Origin: Globomyces pollinis-pini
Taxonomy: Eukaryota > Chytridiomycota > Chytridiomycetes > Rhizophydiales > Globomycetaceae
Assembly (NCBI GenBank): GCA_025399215.1
Contig: MU621093.1
Span: 7,609 to 71,608, forward strand
Reading direction: 5' to 3'
Length of the DNA stretch: 64,000 nucleotides
Each line of letters starts with the position of its first letter. Position 1 is the stretch's first letter. Positions 44,042 through 58,200 of the stretch are shown here, piece by piece. Position numbers and translations under genes: made by a program. Below the pieces are notes generated by a model, which worked only from the letters and a program-made list of their open reading frames with translations, was not told where the DNA came from and searched no databases.

Positions 44042-47000
44042 TCAGTTTTCTTTCAGTCTACAAGGAACATTGATTCCATACAACCTCAGTTTACCGTTTG
44101 AAAGTGCAGACATTCCATGACTCATGTCAGTTTTCATGATACTCTGAAAGTACACAGTGACATCAGCTTCCGATAGAGATACACCAGGAACGAGAATACC
44201 ACTTACCCCCAATAATGTTAAAACGGCAGCCAACTTTCTCCCGACCATACCTCCATTTGAATCACCATGATTAAGAATGATTGCGGCAACAGTTGATATC
44301 GAGTTAATACTCTTAAAATCATCCGAAGACAAGGTCTCACCGACGTATGTGAACAATGAACTTTTAAGTGAATCTTTAAATTCCTCCAAACTACCCATTA
44401 ACGATTTAGATTACCTATAATTTCGGCAACTAAGACATCTGAACTTTCCTTGCGGGACCATAGCTGCAAATGCCTCAATAGCTTCATCCAACTGATGCTG
44501 ATGCACATTGGCATGTCCAAAAGAAGTGTTTAAAATTGATATCTCGGTTGCAGCAGGGATGCTTGGTGTAAGTTCTGCTTTCTTCTTGTCATTATCTTTT
44601 GCTTTCTTTTCCTTTTTCTCAGCCTTCTCTGCTTTTTTAGTCTCAACTGTTGAAGTATCTGCTGAAGCATTTCTATTCAAATATAATTGAATATCTATAT
44701 ACACATGAGAGTAATGTAATTTACTAAAATCTCTCGCAACGGATTTAACTTTTGAAAAGGTACTGGTAATTAATTGTTCAAAGTTAAGTTGCTCCAATTT
44801 AGAATCCAAGAAAATAACCGCATGATAGGTACTATCTTCTTGGGCCGGTTCTTTCGAGCCTTTACCAGTTGGTGCTTCCACAGGGTCCGTTGTAGAATCC
44901 TTCAGCATATTTGCATTTGAAAATTTATGGAGTAAACTCTCTAGCATGTCTTCATTTTCTTCCTCAACCTCGCTTATATTCTCTTTAAATACTTCTATTT
45001 GTAAATTTTCATCTCCAGATTTCTTTTTGTCTTGCGTTTTGCCTGTATCATGTTTTTTGAAATACATACCACAATAAATGTGACTGTTGTCTGCAGAATA
45101 AACGAAGGAAAAATAAACGACATTCTAAAGTCAATATGGTTTGAATACCTTTGGGTGGTCATCTGGTATTGGGATCAGTGAAGGGTGAATGAACTTTTCG
45201 AAAAGTGATTTGGAAAACAATTCTTTCTTGGTCAAATATTTAGAACTTTCGTTAATGCCAAATATAGTTTTAGCTAAATCGATGATTGGCAATCTAATCA
45301 ATTCCGGTTTAAGTAGTCTAATGCCATCTTCTAAGAAGTTGAAGTTGAGACAACTTTGACGGAGGAGCAGATATCTAAATCACATCAGTCTTCTGTATTT
45401 TACATAAAAGATTTTTGAGGGTCTGTTTGGGCATTCATGTCAATAATGCATTCTATACTGTCAGCCAAAATGGTGATGTCTTTTAATTTCAAAAGTGAGT
45501 TAATGGCGATTTCCAGTGATTGAGTAGCCTTGGTAAAATATTCCTGTTTTTCTGGTGCTATTGGATTTGATTAATAAAATTAGTATTACCATCTTCAGGG
45601 AGTCTTCTATATTTGATTGTATTCCGCATAGCTTGACAGTATTCCACTTTGCCTTTTTGAATCTCGGCAACGTTGCTACTACACAATTTGTCAATCATAT
45701 CTGTTAATAATATTTCTGGATCAGGAGGAGGGATAACATGGTGCACTACTACCGGATCAGTGTCACGAAGGTATTTTGCAACTACATCAATGTCCGGGTC
45801 GTTTTCAATATCATCATTCACTTCTGGAAAAAGTATCTGATGTAATACATTGAATGTTTGATAGATGAGTATTTCTACAGTTAAAGACCCCATTGATTGT
45901 GGTTCTAACGTTGCTTCAAGTTTTTCAATAAATTTGGTGACTTTTTTACTGTTGCATTGCAACCCTTCTACATCAGTAGTCAACGCCAAGTATCTAGATG
46001 CTAGCATCGCCTGATTCACAGGATCTTTGATATTCAATATTGCTTCTTGGATTTCAGGAAAGTGCGGAGAGTAAGAATTTAGCAGCTCATATTTCAATTC
46101 ATTCCACTTTTCAAGTAAACTATTTCTTATAAGACTAGGAGGTTCAGCCTCCAATTTTGAAAAAATATCCATAGAGTCTATTTGTTCAAGTGCACTGTTT
46201 GAAACATATCCTTTTGTCATGTTTAATTGCAACTTTGCGACTAGCTGAAGTAAAAATGCCTGATAATGAAATGCTTCCGTATGAACTGTTCTTTCCAGAG
46301 CAAGTTTCGTAAAAGATAATACCTTTTCATATACGCCAACAGTGTGATATATTTGTGCCATACCTACCAATGCTTGAGTTATAGAATTATAATATTTTTT
46401 GCAATCCTGTTGAATAACTTGTGTGGTTATGTCTATTGCCCTAGAAATATCACCAACAAATAGTAATATGTCAACCGCAAACATGATAATCCCAATTGCT
46501 AATTCGGCACCAACCAGTTTTGGTAATGTAATTGGATATTCCATTTCCACATTTAGTGCCAAAAATGCTTTATATTTTTCGAGTGAAAGCAATTTTTTAT
46601 CTTTCTTTTGTAAAACAAAAAAATGGATAAGCAAGATAGATTGATAAATCATTGAATTTTCTAGCACAATATGTTCAACGATTAACTCTAAAAACTGCAA
46701 AATCAAGAAGCAATCCTGCTCTGGACAAAAAGCACTGCAAACTTTAACTACTTCCACCAGGTCCGATATTAGGTTCAATGGCCTTTCAATCATTTTGACA
46801 GATATCACGGATGGTACAACACCGGAGCTAAATATTGATTTGGATGTTTCTGACCAAATGAAAGTTTCCCATTCGCCATTTTCAAGTGGAACTGCTTCGA
46901 CCACTTCCACTGGAATAGGGTTATCCACATTTCCGCCCTTCTTGCCTTTAGTTGGCTTGCCATTTGCTACCGCTGAGCTCTTATCCACTTTGCTGGCAGC

Positions 47001-50000
47001 TTTCAGCAGCGGTATGATTAAACTATAAACACAACTATGCAATGAAGAGAATAACACTTCCAACTCTTTCACACTAACGATTAAAAACTCTTGGTTACTT
47101 CAATGCTTCTTTGATGCGTCTCGAGATGCGATGCACTTCAAGGAATACAAGACGTGGTTGCTCTTCAATGTTTAATGCCGTTTTCGGTATTCCGAGTTCT
47201 TCATCCGTAAATCCTTCATGAAAAAATTCAATACAGTATTCACTAATTTGAGAATCACCCAGGTTTTCCATTTTCATCATTCGGTACGCCTCTAAGAACT
47301 CTTTCTTTCTGTTCTTGGTGGTTATCGCTCTTGCTATCTCAAGCTGATCTCTCCAAGTAAGTGTAAAACTCGGATGTAAAATCTCTTGGATATTAGTTTC
47401 TGAATCTTGCAAGAGAAAGCAATGACGGGCCCAAAGTTTTCCCTGTAGCTTAAGAGGCAGCACTGCTAAGGCCATTTGGTTGATTTGAATGGCAATTTTT
47501 TGTTGATCGTTATCAATACAAGCACTTCCCCAAGCCAAATATAGTTCAGTCATAATATTATAATCAGTAGGTGTTAAAGAATTGTCAATCATCTGTTTAA
47601 ACGCACGACAGTTTTGATAAAATCGATAAATTTGTCCAAGAAACTTTGACATGTTTTCGAAAGTTGCATAGGTATTATCTACAGTCAAATAAACAGATTG
47701 ATAATTCCAGAAGCAAGTTAGAATAGCTTGAAAGAAGTCTTTCATCATAGATGTATTTAACCCAAATTTCTTAAAGGTAGTACATAAATTAGTGATGGAT
47801 TCAGCATGGTACTCTTTTGAAATGGTCTTCATCATTCCGAAGTATGAATTGAATAAATCAATACGAAGAATTAAGCACCAGCTTGTTTCTATTGCATTCA
47901 AATTAGGTATTTGTGATGCTTTTGCGAGAAATTGAAAGCACTTGTGATATAAACCCATTGCCATTACATATTGAGAACTGAGTTCGGTCAGTTGTTTAGC
48001 CAATTTCAAATAGTTCTTGATTTTGTGCACAAATGGTAAATTGGGTAGCCAATGAATAGCTAAGAACTGAGTCTCGATAGATTCTAAGTCCTTTGGGACC
48101 GACTTGGGCTGGTTATTTGTTGCGGGTGCATCGCTGGCTGCAAGCAGTTTAAGGGCTGGATCATCAAATTCTAGCAATGGGATAACTAGATTAGCTTTAT
48201 TTTCCCCTTTCAGTTGATGTATTTTGTTCCAAATAGGAATGATGGTCATTGATGAAACTAAATCCGACTCCTTAATAGTGGCAGCTTGTTTGATACTCTC
48301 TTCTGCATTCTTCAAAAATAAATTGAGCATATCCTTGTTTAATTTTGAATTTGTTGCTGTTGCTTTGCTAATGGTTGCTTGGTATTGTTCTATTTGGCCA
48401 GTAGCAAAAGCCATAGATAATAGTACAAAGAGTGAGCTGTTTTTCATAGATAGTTCGGAAAACAGTTCGTAGAGTTTTGTAGCCCCTTCAGCCCACAATT
48501 CACTGGGATTTTTTTCATGAAATAAACAAAACAATTTCCAAAAAAGTGCCCCGCAGTTGTATATCATCCAGTTAATATGCAGTCGTTTTGAAGTATGAAG
48601 CAATTGTATACAATTGTTGAGCGATAATTCTACTAACTTCAAACTGTAACTGGCATCGAGATTGGGAAGAAATCCCAAAAGTAAAATATCAGATTGTATA
48701 GTTAATATCTCGTATTCCGTATGATCATTATAATCTAGTAGTTTCACATTCGTTTGTTGCTTAACACTAGTTAAAAATGCCAGGTTAGTCACAAACAATA
48801 TATCCCAAACTTTTTTACAGTCTTCACTGTTCATATCAGACAGGGAACTGACACGAGCATATAGTGCCCTTATAAATTCCAGAAGGAATATCAAATCCGC
48901 TTCTTCTAAAGATTGCTTGAGGTTTATACTAGCACTTGTAAAGTAAAGCCGAGCTTGACATTCTTCATACTTGTAGTCCTAAATATCAGTTGAATGATTT
49001 CAATACTTGTAGATAAAGGTTTAAAATGGTCTGGAATATGTTTGCACTGATGGCAAGTGTGGATGATTTTGCAATAACAATTAGACTCTGAGCTAGAAGT
49101 GTCAATTTCATATTACATACCTTTCAAAATGCGATCTTCATGTGTCAAGTTTTCCAAAACCAGTTTTTTCGGTTTGCTGGCTATTTGAATTTGTCGCTCC
49201 AACTCTTTCTCAAAACTATTACGGACTTGTTGAATATCTGAACATTTCACTTTTGATAGTGCGACACAAATGTCATCGCATATATCTAACAATGTTTCTT
49301 GTGGGATGTTGTGAAGAAAAGGAAACAACATGTTCCATAGTGAAGTGCTTCCATTGGTAACGATTTGCTGAAAGTTGTATGAACTAGCAGTCTTGATCAA
49401 TTGAGAGATTCTAACAAACGCCGAAAATAAATAGTTTGACGCTTTCTTCTCATATAATCCAGTTCTAATTTGAAATTCCTCTCTAAACATCTTCCGTCCA
49501 ATACCATAATACTTATTAACCGACCCAAGACTATCCAATTTATCCAACAATATTTCACCAACTGACAAATTATTTTGTGAAAAAGATAGTTGTAACAATT
49601 CATAATGTATCCATACTTTGTCAATAAAAACGCCATTTTCATTATCAGATTCCTTGTAAATTGACAAGAACTGTTCTGTTAGAGCATTTACGTCTTTTTC
49701 TGAAGATTTTAATTGAAGAAGTAAGGATAATCGATCGTTTCTAAAAGAATCGGGCACTAAATGAGAAGCAAATGCTAATATCGATGAGAGTAATTTCATA
49801 TAGATAATTCTGCAATTTGAATGCTTTGAAGCAAGGTTACTCGCGATTTGAAGTTGGTTATGGAATATTGTCAAATTCCCAGGTGCTATATCACTATCTT
49901 TCGATAAGTTGTATGCAAGTATAAGGTGAAATGCACACCTCCATAGAGGAAATAAATCTTTTCCTACCGTAGAAGTTTCTAATGCATCTGCCAAAGTCAC

Positions 50001-50439
50001 CATGAAGTCTCTATATATTTTAGAATTCAATACATTCGATTTTGCTATTCGAATAAATGCGACGGAAGTTTGGTAGATTAAATCATCCCGTTCGTGTAAT
50101 AAAGCATGATCTAATGCTCTTTGTAGCCAAGTTATTGCAACAGAAATCTTTGCTAAATCAGATGTACTTAACTCGGTCTTTAAATGGGAGTTTAAAAACA
50201 TAAAGTTTTCCACATTACTTTGATCTAGTTTAGTATCAGTGACTGCGTAAGCTTGTAAAATCATAGCTCTTTGGATTAGTTTAGCGATTCTTACTCGTGT
50301 GCAGTTACTGGATTTCCATCTGAATCTTTGATCAATAGATTACATAGTAACCTTGAAATTATTGAAAGAAAATTTGATACCTTTTTGCAGTCCCAAATTG
50401 ACCATCACATAAGTGCTCCTTAATGGTTGCAATCGACAT
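44042..50439 (-). CDS. CFAP46: CFAP46, axonemal central-pair protein
   Basis: CFAP46 belongs to the C1d projection of the flagellar central apparatus and is needed for motility. The gene covers 6.4 kb with long exons and small introns. The N-terminus (ATG 50439) is recovered through introns of 29 and 26 nt. The protein is mostly helical TPR-like repeats; WMIYNCGALFWKLFCLFHEK resembles the conserved N-terminal CFAP46 stretch. The C-terminal part has a low-complexity Lys/Glu linker and a CHAT-like segment YHAVIFLDSKLEQLNFEQLI followed by KSVARDFSKLHYSHVYID, the features that best separate CFAP46 from the related CFAP54. I did not join every exon. Confidence 0.75.
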
Positions 50440-50596
50440 GCAAAAACGCGAATAATAAACAACTAAATGTGAAAATACAACGTTCATAAGTTGCTACTAT
50501 AATTTAAATCAACATTGTTCAATCATTTCAAATTCTTTTTCAAATATCCATACTTGATTGACTGCGGATAAACAGCTTATATTTCTTCCCTTTTTA

Positions 50597-51850
50597 ATGA
50601 ATATTAACGAAGAAGAATTAGAATCATTTAGAAACTTATGGATCAATGAATTTCAATCTAAAAAGAACCAGTCTGCAGAAACTGTGTTAGATGAACAGAG
50701 TCGTTTGGATGAATCAATGTCTCTATATGTATTAGCAACGTAATCACTTGTATATTAAAAATAGTCAACAGGAACAAAATGGCCAAATGAGTTTAGCAAT
50801 GCACAATTATAGAAAGGCAGAAAAATTGGACTTTACGATAGAAAAACGATATTGGCTTCTATTTCAGGAACATGCCCAAGCACAAAGACTCATGAAAAGT
50901 ACAGATGAAGAAGATGAGGAGGAGGAAGATGAGGAGGAGGAAGATGAGGAGGAAGATGAGAAGGATGCTCCAGAAAGAGAACCGATTTCTTCAGTGGAAT
51001 TACTTGAAAATGATTTGGATTCTCCAGAGGAATCTGCAGTTGTAGAGGAAGTGGAAGATAGTATACTACTCCAACAACCTAATGAAATATTAACAGCTGT
51101 TATCAAATGGGCAGTCTTTTTTGATATCAATTCCTTGGTAGAATTGGCATTAACATGCAAAACCTTATATGGATTTGTGTTTGATCAACCAATATGGACA
51201 TTCCTCTCTTCCAAGGCGAATGACAGCCAGTCCGCTTCATTCCTTAAGAACCAATTAAAGTTCTATAACAACGACTGGTACAATTTTTGGTTAGATTATC
51301 CTCGAATTCGAAAGGATGGAGTATTTGTATTTTTTTAGTTAACGATTAGTTATATATATCTCGCATCCAATATATACGGACCGGCTTAAGTGAAGTGATG
51401 ACGTATGTGCAACCGACACATGTAGTTGTCTATTATCGATATATTCGTTTCTATCCAGGTCAAACGTTCTTAATATGTAAAACTACAGACGAGCCATCAA
51501 AAGTAGTTCATGTAAGTAAAGAAATCTAACAATAAGAGATTTGATTATGGATCGAAACTAAAGGGAGTCATTGAAGGTCGTTGGGTATGGCTACAAAATG
51601 GGGTATTGAGGTTAGAGTGGAAAGATCCCAAACAACCTCAATATATGTTTAGAGCACTAATGAGACTGGCCTTTACTGTTCGTGGAAGAAATGATAGACT
51701 GCAATGGGGTATTTCTATTCCTTTGATTAAATATTAGTGGAATATTCTTCTTATCACATCAACAACCCAGAAACGATTAGCTCATTTCCAAAAGACGTTC
51801 ACTTGAAAACGTTTCGATTCTCAAGAGTTCGAAGTTACACTCCACAGTAA
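50597..51850 (+). CDS. FBXO9: F-box protein FBXO9 / Hrt3 / Pof7 family
   Basis: FBXO9-type proteins are SCF ubiquitin-ligase substrate receptors. Introns of 25, 29, 25 and 29 nt give 381 residues. The order of features is the family's: LESFRNLWINEF start, a single TPR-like helix pair (QQEQNGQMSLAMHNYRKAEK), an extremely acidic Glu/Asp run (50900-50970), the F-box (PNEILTAVIKWAVFFDINSL), YNFWLDYPRIRKDGLYISR, YYRYIRFYPGQTFL, EGRW and a C-terminal FRFSRVRSYTPQ. The repetitive acidic run creates a long Ser-rich shadow frame on the other strand. Target proteins are unknown. Confidence 0.88.
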
Positions 51851-51942
51851 TTTATCATCCTCTATATAATTGTTAATACTTTAAATAAACAAATTAAATT
51901 GGAGCTATTGTACTAACTTTGAAAATATAAACTGTTTGCAAT

Positions 51943-52938
51943 TTAAGGAGCTTTATTGAACTTATTGTCTCTTTGATACTTCAAAATATAGTTGGTCATC
52001 AAGAGGACGGAGCTAACCATAACCAAAAACATGTTCCAGAAGAAACCTGCCAAATCCACCGTGCACCTAAGAATTAAAAATACCAATTTTTACCCAATGT
52101 TAGGAATACCAGGCTGTGTATTACGAACTGCAGGTAATGCAAACAATAATGAAGTTGTTATGGCAATTGTTGGCGGTTCAACTTTTCTGTCTCTAAACCA
52201 AAGTGTAACCGATAGAATAAATATTGTAAAAGAGAGAATCCACATACATATCAGAATGAACATCGAAAAGAATTGAACAGTGAATGAACGATAACCAAAT
52301 AACTTGATGTTTAAAATCATAGCACTCGCGACTACATCGTCCACTAGGTCAGCATCAAACCGGATAGATTGAATTGTTCCTACAATTGAAAATCCAATTG
52401 GTAGACTGGCATTCACCAAACTGGTATTGGAAGAGACAACGTTTGCGTTTAAGATAAACTCTGATTCAAATCTATCAAACGGATATTTGTTGATATTACT
52501 TGCGGTGAAAGGTAGATCCACGCCTAAGTTTAAATATAACAGATATTAACTTTGTGCTGTGATTGGCCGATTTGCAGGGAATGTAATTATTTGAGGACCA
52601 AGAATCATTGTGAAAGGTACTGATGGTCTATTGAATACTGGGTCAGCACCATTGACTGCCAGACTACCAATCGGTCTAATAACAAAGCGAGCTTTGAATT
52701 GACTATTTGGGATGTCTATATTTGTAACATTGCAACTGATATATAAACCATTGAAGTTTGATGGAGGAGGAGCAAATACATCGATATTTCTAGTTTTGAA
52801 TGTCCTTTGTGATTTCTGGTCTCCTTGAATGGTATCCAAGTATGTCATACTGGGCACCATTATTATGATGACAGCTAAGAAACATACCAGAACGACTCGC
52901 GATAATTTCATGTTGGACAATTGGCTGCTAGAAATCAT
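51943..52938 (-). CDS. DUF4436-family membrane protein, copy 2
   Basis: Paralogue of the gene at 12570-13587, 313 residues, same topology: an N-terminal anchor helix (VVLVCFLAVIIIMVPSMTYL), the domain with DVFAPPPSNFNGLYISCNV and NKYPFDRFES, and three membrane helices including FTVQFFSMFILICMWILSF and WNMFLVMVSSVLLMTNYI. The two introns (27 and 27 nt) sit at the same places as introns 2 and 3 of copy 1, but the position of intron 1 of copy 1 is uninterrupted coding sequence here. Function unknown. The start ATG at 52938 was chosen because it opens the frame before the anchor helix; 52911 is an alternative. Confidence 0.8.
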
Positions 52939-53288
52939 CTTGGAAGTTTTGTTTAGATTCCTCGCTTTTATAGTAACGTTTCACATAATAGGATTAGACA
53001 CAGAGCCCTAATCAAATGCCACTTGGTGGAACCGATAACAGCAATAAAAAACTTGGAAGTATTTCAAACTGAGTACATCATAATATAAGCTAGCTAGCTG
53101 CTAGCTTATTGTTAGTAGTAATGGTAATGGATTAAAAGGGAAACGTTGTTCAATTGCACTACCACTAAACTATGATTAATACGCAATAATCCAAGGTCAC
53201 TTTATTCGTCTACCTCTTATATTTGCAGCGAGTTCAGTCAATGTTTGTTTTTGAATTCCATTGAATTTTCATATTTTTTTTTTTTAAA
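52939..53288. other. Divergent promoter region with a palindrome
   Basis: About 350 bp between DUF4436 copy 2 and the deubiquitinase gene, transcribed in opposite directions. It contains a perfect 10-bp inverted repeat at 53085-53109 and a T tract just before the plus-strand ATG. Nothing else stands out. Confidence 0.5.
53085..53109. repeat. Perfect 10-bp inverted repeat
   Basis: Arms ATAAGCTAGC (53085-53094) and GCTAGCTTAT (53100-53109) flank a 5-nt loop. It may be a dimeric factor site between divergent genes or merely a chance palindrome of GCTA units. Confidence 0.5.
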
Positions 53289-55178
53289 ATGACGCTAGAT
53301 ATAAAATCCTTTAAACAAATTCAACCACAAAAAGAGAGGTCAATTGCTTTCTTGAAAAAATCAACCGTCACGGAACCCGTCTCTTTAAAAGTTGGTCCAG
53401 GTTTGAAAATTGTTTTAACAAAAAGGACTAAATAATGCCGGAAATACCTGTTATCTGAACTCTGTACATCATCCTAGTCTAAATTTATTTTAGGTCTTGC
53501 AATGTCTCTCGTATACTAAATCTCTCGTGAAATTATGCCATAGTACTGAACATCCAAACTACTGTCAGTTGGCTAAAACACATAAATTTTGTTCCATGTG
53601 TTCAATGATTGAACATATTAAATCAGTCAATAATTCACGATCCTCCTTCACTCCAAAGCCATTTGTTCAAAACCTGAAATTAATCGCGAAACATTTTCGT
53701 CCTTATCGCCAGGAAGACTCTCATGAATTTCTTCGCTTTTTAGTGGATGGAATGGTATAAATTGATTGGAATTAATATCAAGCATAATTCTTTGAATGGA
53801 AAGAAAAAGACAAAGTCAGACATAGAACGTATCTTTGGAGGAAAGATTAGAAGCCAAATTAAATGTCTTCATTGCAATTCTCTTTCAAATACAAATGATC
53901 CCATCTTGGATTTATCGTTAGATATACGTAATTGTGGTTCAATTGAACATGCTTTGAAACGATATACTGCTATAGAAACTTTAAACAAAGACAACCAATA
54001 CAAATGTGAAAAGTAACAGTATCTATTCTGATTATTTTTAGATGTAACCATTTGCGAGACGCTGAAAAGCGAATTACTATTGACTCATTGCCACAAACAC
54101 TTGTGATTCACGTCAAAAGGTTTGATTTTGGTCGCAAAGGAACAAAAATCAATCGTCATATTTCGTTTACCGAGACTTTAAACGTATCGCCGTATGTGTC
54201 TTCTGACAAGAAAGGCCAAGGAAATATCGAGTATGAATTATTTGGTGTGAACATGCACGCTGGACATAGTTGTAATTCAGGGCATTATTATTCCTTTATT
54301 AAATCAAGTGATGGGAACTGGTAGATCGTGAATTGCTAATCGATAGGTATAAAATGGACGACTCTTCTGTTAAACCAGTTCCCATTTCCTCAGTATTACA
54401 ACAAGCAGGATATATGTTCTTTTATCAACGAAAAAGTGAAAAAAAGTCACACACCGCACCAGCTGATGTTAAAGTTAAAACTACGAAACCAGCTCCTGTG
54501 GAACAAGATGTAGCTCCCAAACTTACCAAACTATTTTCGACTATTTCTTGGACTACAAAACCCCTTACGGAAATATCATTAATCCCCGATAACAAAATTA
54601 ATTCTACTTTGCCATCAACTACTATTCAGACCACCAAACTTTCAAAAACACAAGAGTTTTTATCGGATTTAGAATCAACGAAAAAGACCAAGAAGGAACA
54701 AGCTCAGAAACAAAAAAATGACAAGAAGCAAGAAGATTCCATAGAAAATCAAAAATTGAATACCGTAGCAAATGGGCATGTGAAACATTCAAATGTCAAA
54801 AGAAACCCTTCAATTGATAAATCAAACGTTGATAAAACTACTACTCTTGACCCTATTCCGAACGATAAAGCTTTACATTCCGTTTCGAACCATAAAAATG
54901 GCAAAAAACATAAACAGAAAGAGAATTATGAAGTGGAGGAAATTCAAACCGATTCTCCATCGTCAGGGTACAAAGAGCCATTTAAAATGGCTGTTCTAAA
55001 TAGTAGCAATGGTTTAACTCCATGGAATCACATTGCCACATCTGACAAGGTATTTGAAAGAAACAAATATCAAAATCATTTTGAACAGCAAAAGAAACGG
55101 AAGCGAGCATCCCGGGACGACATGATTTATGATGCTCCCTTATTGAAAGGATTAAAAAAGGTTGCTTATTTTAACTAA
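53289..55178 (+). CDS. USP36: Ubiquitin-specific protease, USP36/USP42-like
   Basis: A cysteine protease of the USP family. Introns of 25, 30, 28, 29 and 26 nt join six exons into 583 residues. The Cys box GLNNAGNTCYLNSVLQCLSY is split by an intron after LNS, and the His box HAGHSCNSGHYYSFIK is intact, with the following Trp-Tyr also split. FRPYRQEDSHEFLRFLVDGM, GGKIRSQIKCLHC and LDLSLDIRNCGSIEHAL are typical of the USP36/42/17 group. A low-complexity Lys/Thr-rich tail of about 250 residues ends with a nuclear or nucleolar-type basic cluster (KKRKRASRDD), consistent with USP36, a nucleolar enzyme. Confidence 0.9.
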
Positions 55179-55239
55179 TTTTTAGAAAATGAAAAAACAA
55201 GAAAATCAAAATAATTGGTGATTAATAAATTATATTTCT

Positions 55240-58200
55240 TTAATCGAAATTTTCTTCTATTGATTCTTCTATATTAGTGTCCTGCGGTGGTGACAATAAT
55301 TTACATATTTGTGCATCAACGTAATATTCAACGTTGACTGATCCTGCCAAACGCTGTTTAAGTCTATTTAGTAATTCTTTCGCTTTATCCAAATCTCCAT
55401 TGGCGTAACTGGTCTCAATCAAAAGTCCCAATATATCCCCAACCCGAATGATGGACTAATATTAACTAAAGATCAATTACATCAATATCATTTTGATTTA
55501 ATAGTTCCCCGCAGATTCTTTCACATTTAGCAACTTCATTTTGAGCAGCATGTCGATGTGCTTGGATGAAATGTGTCACTAAGGATTGTTTATGTCGAAT
55601 CATATCAAGTGAAATGGCAGACTTTTCTTTAGATAATGCTTTCTCTGCTTCATTCAATGCACTCAAGGCCTATTTTATGAGCTATTATTTGAATACTTTC
55701 TCATAATTTTGATACTCGTCAATTTCGATTTGCGCGCAGGATTCATAGAAGCGAGAGAGTGTAACATAAGATTTTGCCTACTATTAATTATCACTATATA
55801 TACTTTGGTGTAAAATTGAATTATCACTCTCATGATATTCGTATCATTAATCCAATTCAAACTTTGTAGATAATTGGCTGCAATAATAAAGATATCAGCA
55901 TTTTTTGACACGTCTGGAATTAGTTTCAGATAGTTACTCGCAAACATGATGATTTTCTCATTGTCTCCAGATTTTAGTAATGCACCCATGGCCTTTAGAC
56001 GATCACCACCCTATATAGTGTTAATAAAAATTTTACTTACTAAAGTGTAACATTTACATGCCAAATGATATGAGCCTTGATTGAAACACAGACTAGCCAA
56101 TCTAATGAATATTTTGGGATTGATTGTTCCCGAATTGGATTGACTTTGAAATTTATCAACTAAGTCTTCTGTGATATTAATTTCTTGCTTCTCGCAAATA
56201 TCCAACACCTTTCTATTAGTCTGGTAAACTTCATTTACTTGATCAAAATTTTGAGTTAATAGCAGTAGCTTCAAGGCTATTTCATGTGATCCGTTCTCAC
56301 TCAAAAATACTGAAGCCTGTTGTAATACTTCAGAATCCTTTTCTGGGTTAAGCTGGGCCACTAGAAACCTTTAATTCTCGTCATATTTACCAATAGTTTC
56401 CAAAAGGAAGATATTTTTGGTTTTAAAGCATAAATCAAAAGCTTGCTTGATATTTCCAGATTTACTATACAAGGTGATAGCCTTATCATATTGTTCAAGG
56501 CTCTCAAAGTATACTGCAACCTCTTCCATATGATTAGGCTGACTTTGAAGCGCTAGTTGCATCAACTCTTTATCAATTTTGTTTTCTTTTGCTATTCTAA
56601 TTGCATTGGAAAAGCATTTTGCTTTAGAATAATAAGCTATAGCATCATGCCACTAAATATTAATTTTGTAGAAGCTTCACTTTGGAGTCTTGATCATATT
56701 CTCTTGCTATAAAGTAGAAGGCTGCCAAGCATTCAGGATGGGCATCAGCCATAATTCTAGCTTGCTTCATATTTCCTGATAAACAATGTACACGAACTAT
56801 TGAAAAAACATCGTTCACTTGCTCGTAATATTTCAATGCTGTTTCTGCATCGCCATGACTTTCAGCATTTTCGGCCCACCATTTTTTAATTTCCTACTTT
56901 TTAGATTTATCATCTAACCTGCTCTGTCGAAACATCGACATATGCTTGTAAATCTTTTTTGTGATTCAACATCATTCGTGGTATTTGTGCTCTAAAATCA
57001 ATTATTCTGTGTATATATTTACTTTGATGCATTTGTCTTTTCATAAGCTGCGATTGCACCAGTAATATCCCCAATCTCTTCCAAGTGTTTTGCGAAATTG
57101 AAATATGTCACCGGTAATGATGGTCTATCCTTTGCTGCTGCTGTTTCAATTGCTTTCTCCCATTTTCCAGATGCCTAGAATTTAAAAATTCTGTTTGATA
57201 CTTGATAGAAGGTACTCAAACCACCAAAGTTTTTTGTTTCAGTCCAAATATCTTGTGCTTCTTCATAAAGCCCTAACATTACCATTTACAAAACTAACCT
57301 AAATGAATTGCTAAATGAGCTGATATAGCATTTGCATCATTAGACTTTTTTAGATGTGATAAAGTTCTTAAAGCTTTCGCATTCTTAAGTTTACCCATAC
57401 ACAATATAGCCAATTTCATTCTTCTCATCTTTATGCAAACCTGAGCCATGTTTTCCCATACTGCATCATTTTTAATCAGTTTGACAACCTAAGTAATTGA
57501 TGCAAATAAACTTATTGGAATGTTTACCTTGATAGCATCATCAATATCGCCAGTTGCCAAATTACAGCAAAACTCAGTGATAGTTTTCACAATTACTTCG
57601 TCATTTGGATCGATTCCATTATACTCTTTGATAATATTTTTCGAAAAGTGTTCAGAAGGTTCCGCTTTAAATTCGGTTTTCTACTATAAATATGTGAAAA
57701 TTACTTTGTAAAATATTTGGTATGGCAAGTATAGTGCTGATAGTTTCTCTGCAGTTTGTGGTACTTGTGTAGTGTCTTTAAATACAAACTCATTTTCTGT
57801 TGCAAAGAAAGATAGTAACTAAATTGTGTAAGTGAGAGCTATCAACCAAACTTGATTATGTATGTTTTTGTTGTTTTCTATCGTTAGCACGAACGAAAAT
57901 AAATTACCATTCCCAATAGTTTGTGCTACCAACACTCTGGGATCTTTTTGATCCCAAACAAATGATTTTATCTATCAATTAGCATAAAAAAAAAATGTTT
58001 ACTCTTCCACATTCATATACAAACATTCGATTGTTGCTTGAAGAGTAAACTTTAATCACAGATGATTCACCACATCCTACTTATGAAAATAAGTAATAAC
58101 GTACCAACAAAGGCAATCATGCTTCCATTTGAATTGGGTTTCATCGTTATTGACTGAAAATTGCCCATAAAATGTGCTTCAATATCATTTTCACTAATCA

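Noticed and set aside
50864..51160. Minus-strand Ser-rich frame
   Set aside because: It is the shadow of the Glu/Asp-rich GA(A/G) repeat in FBXO9.
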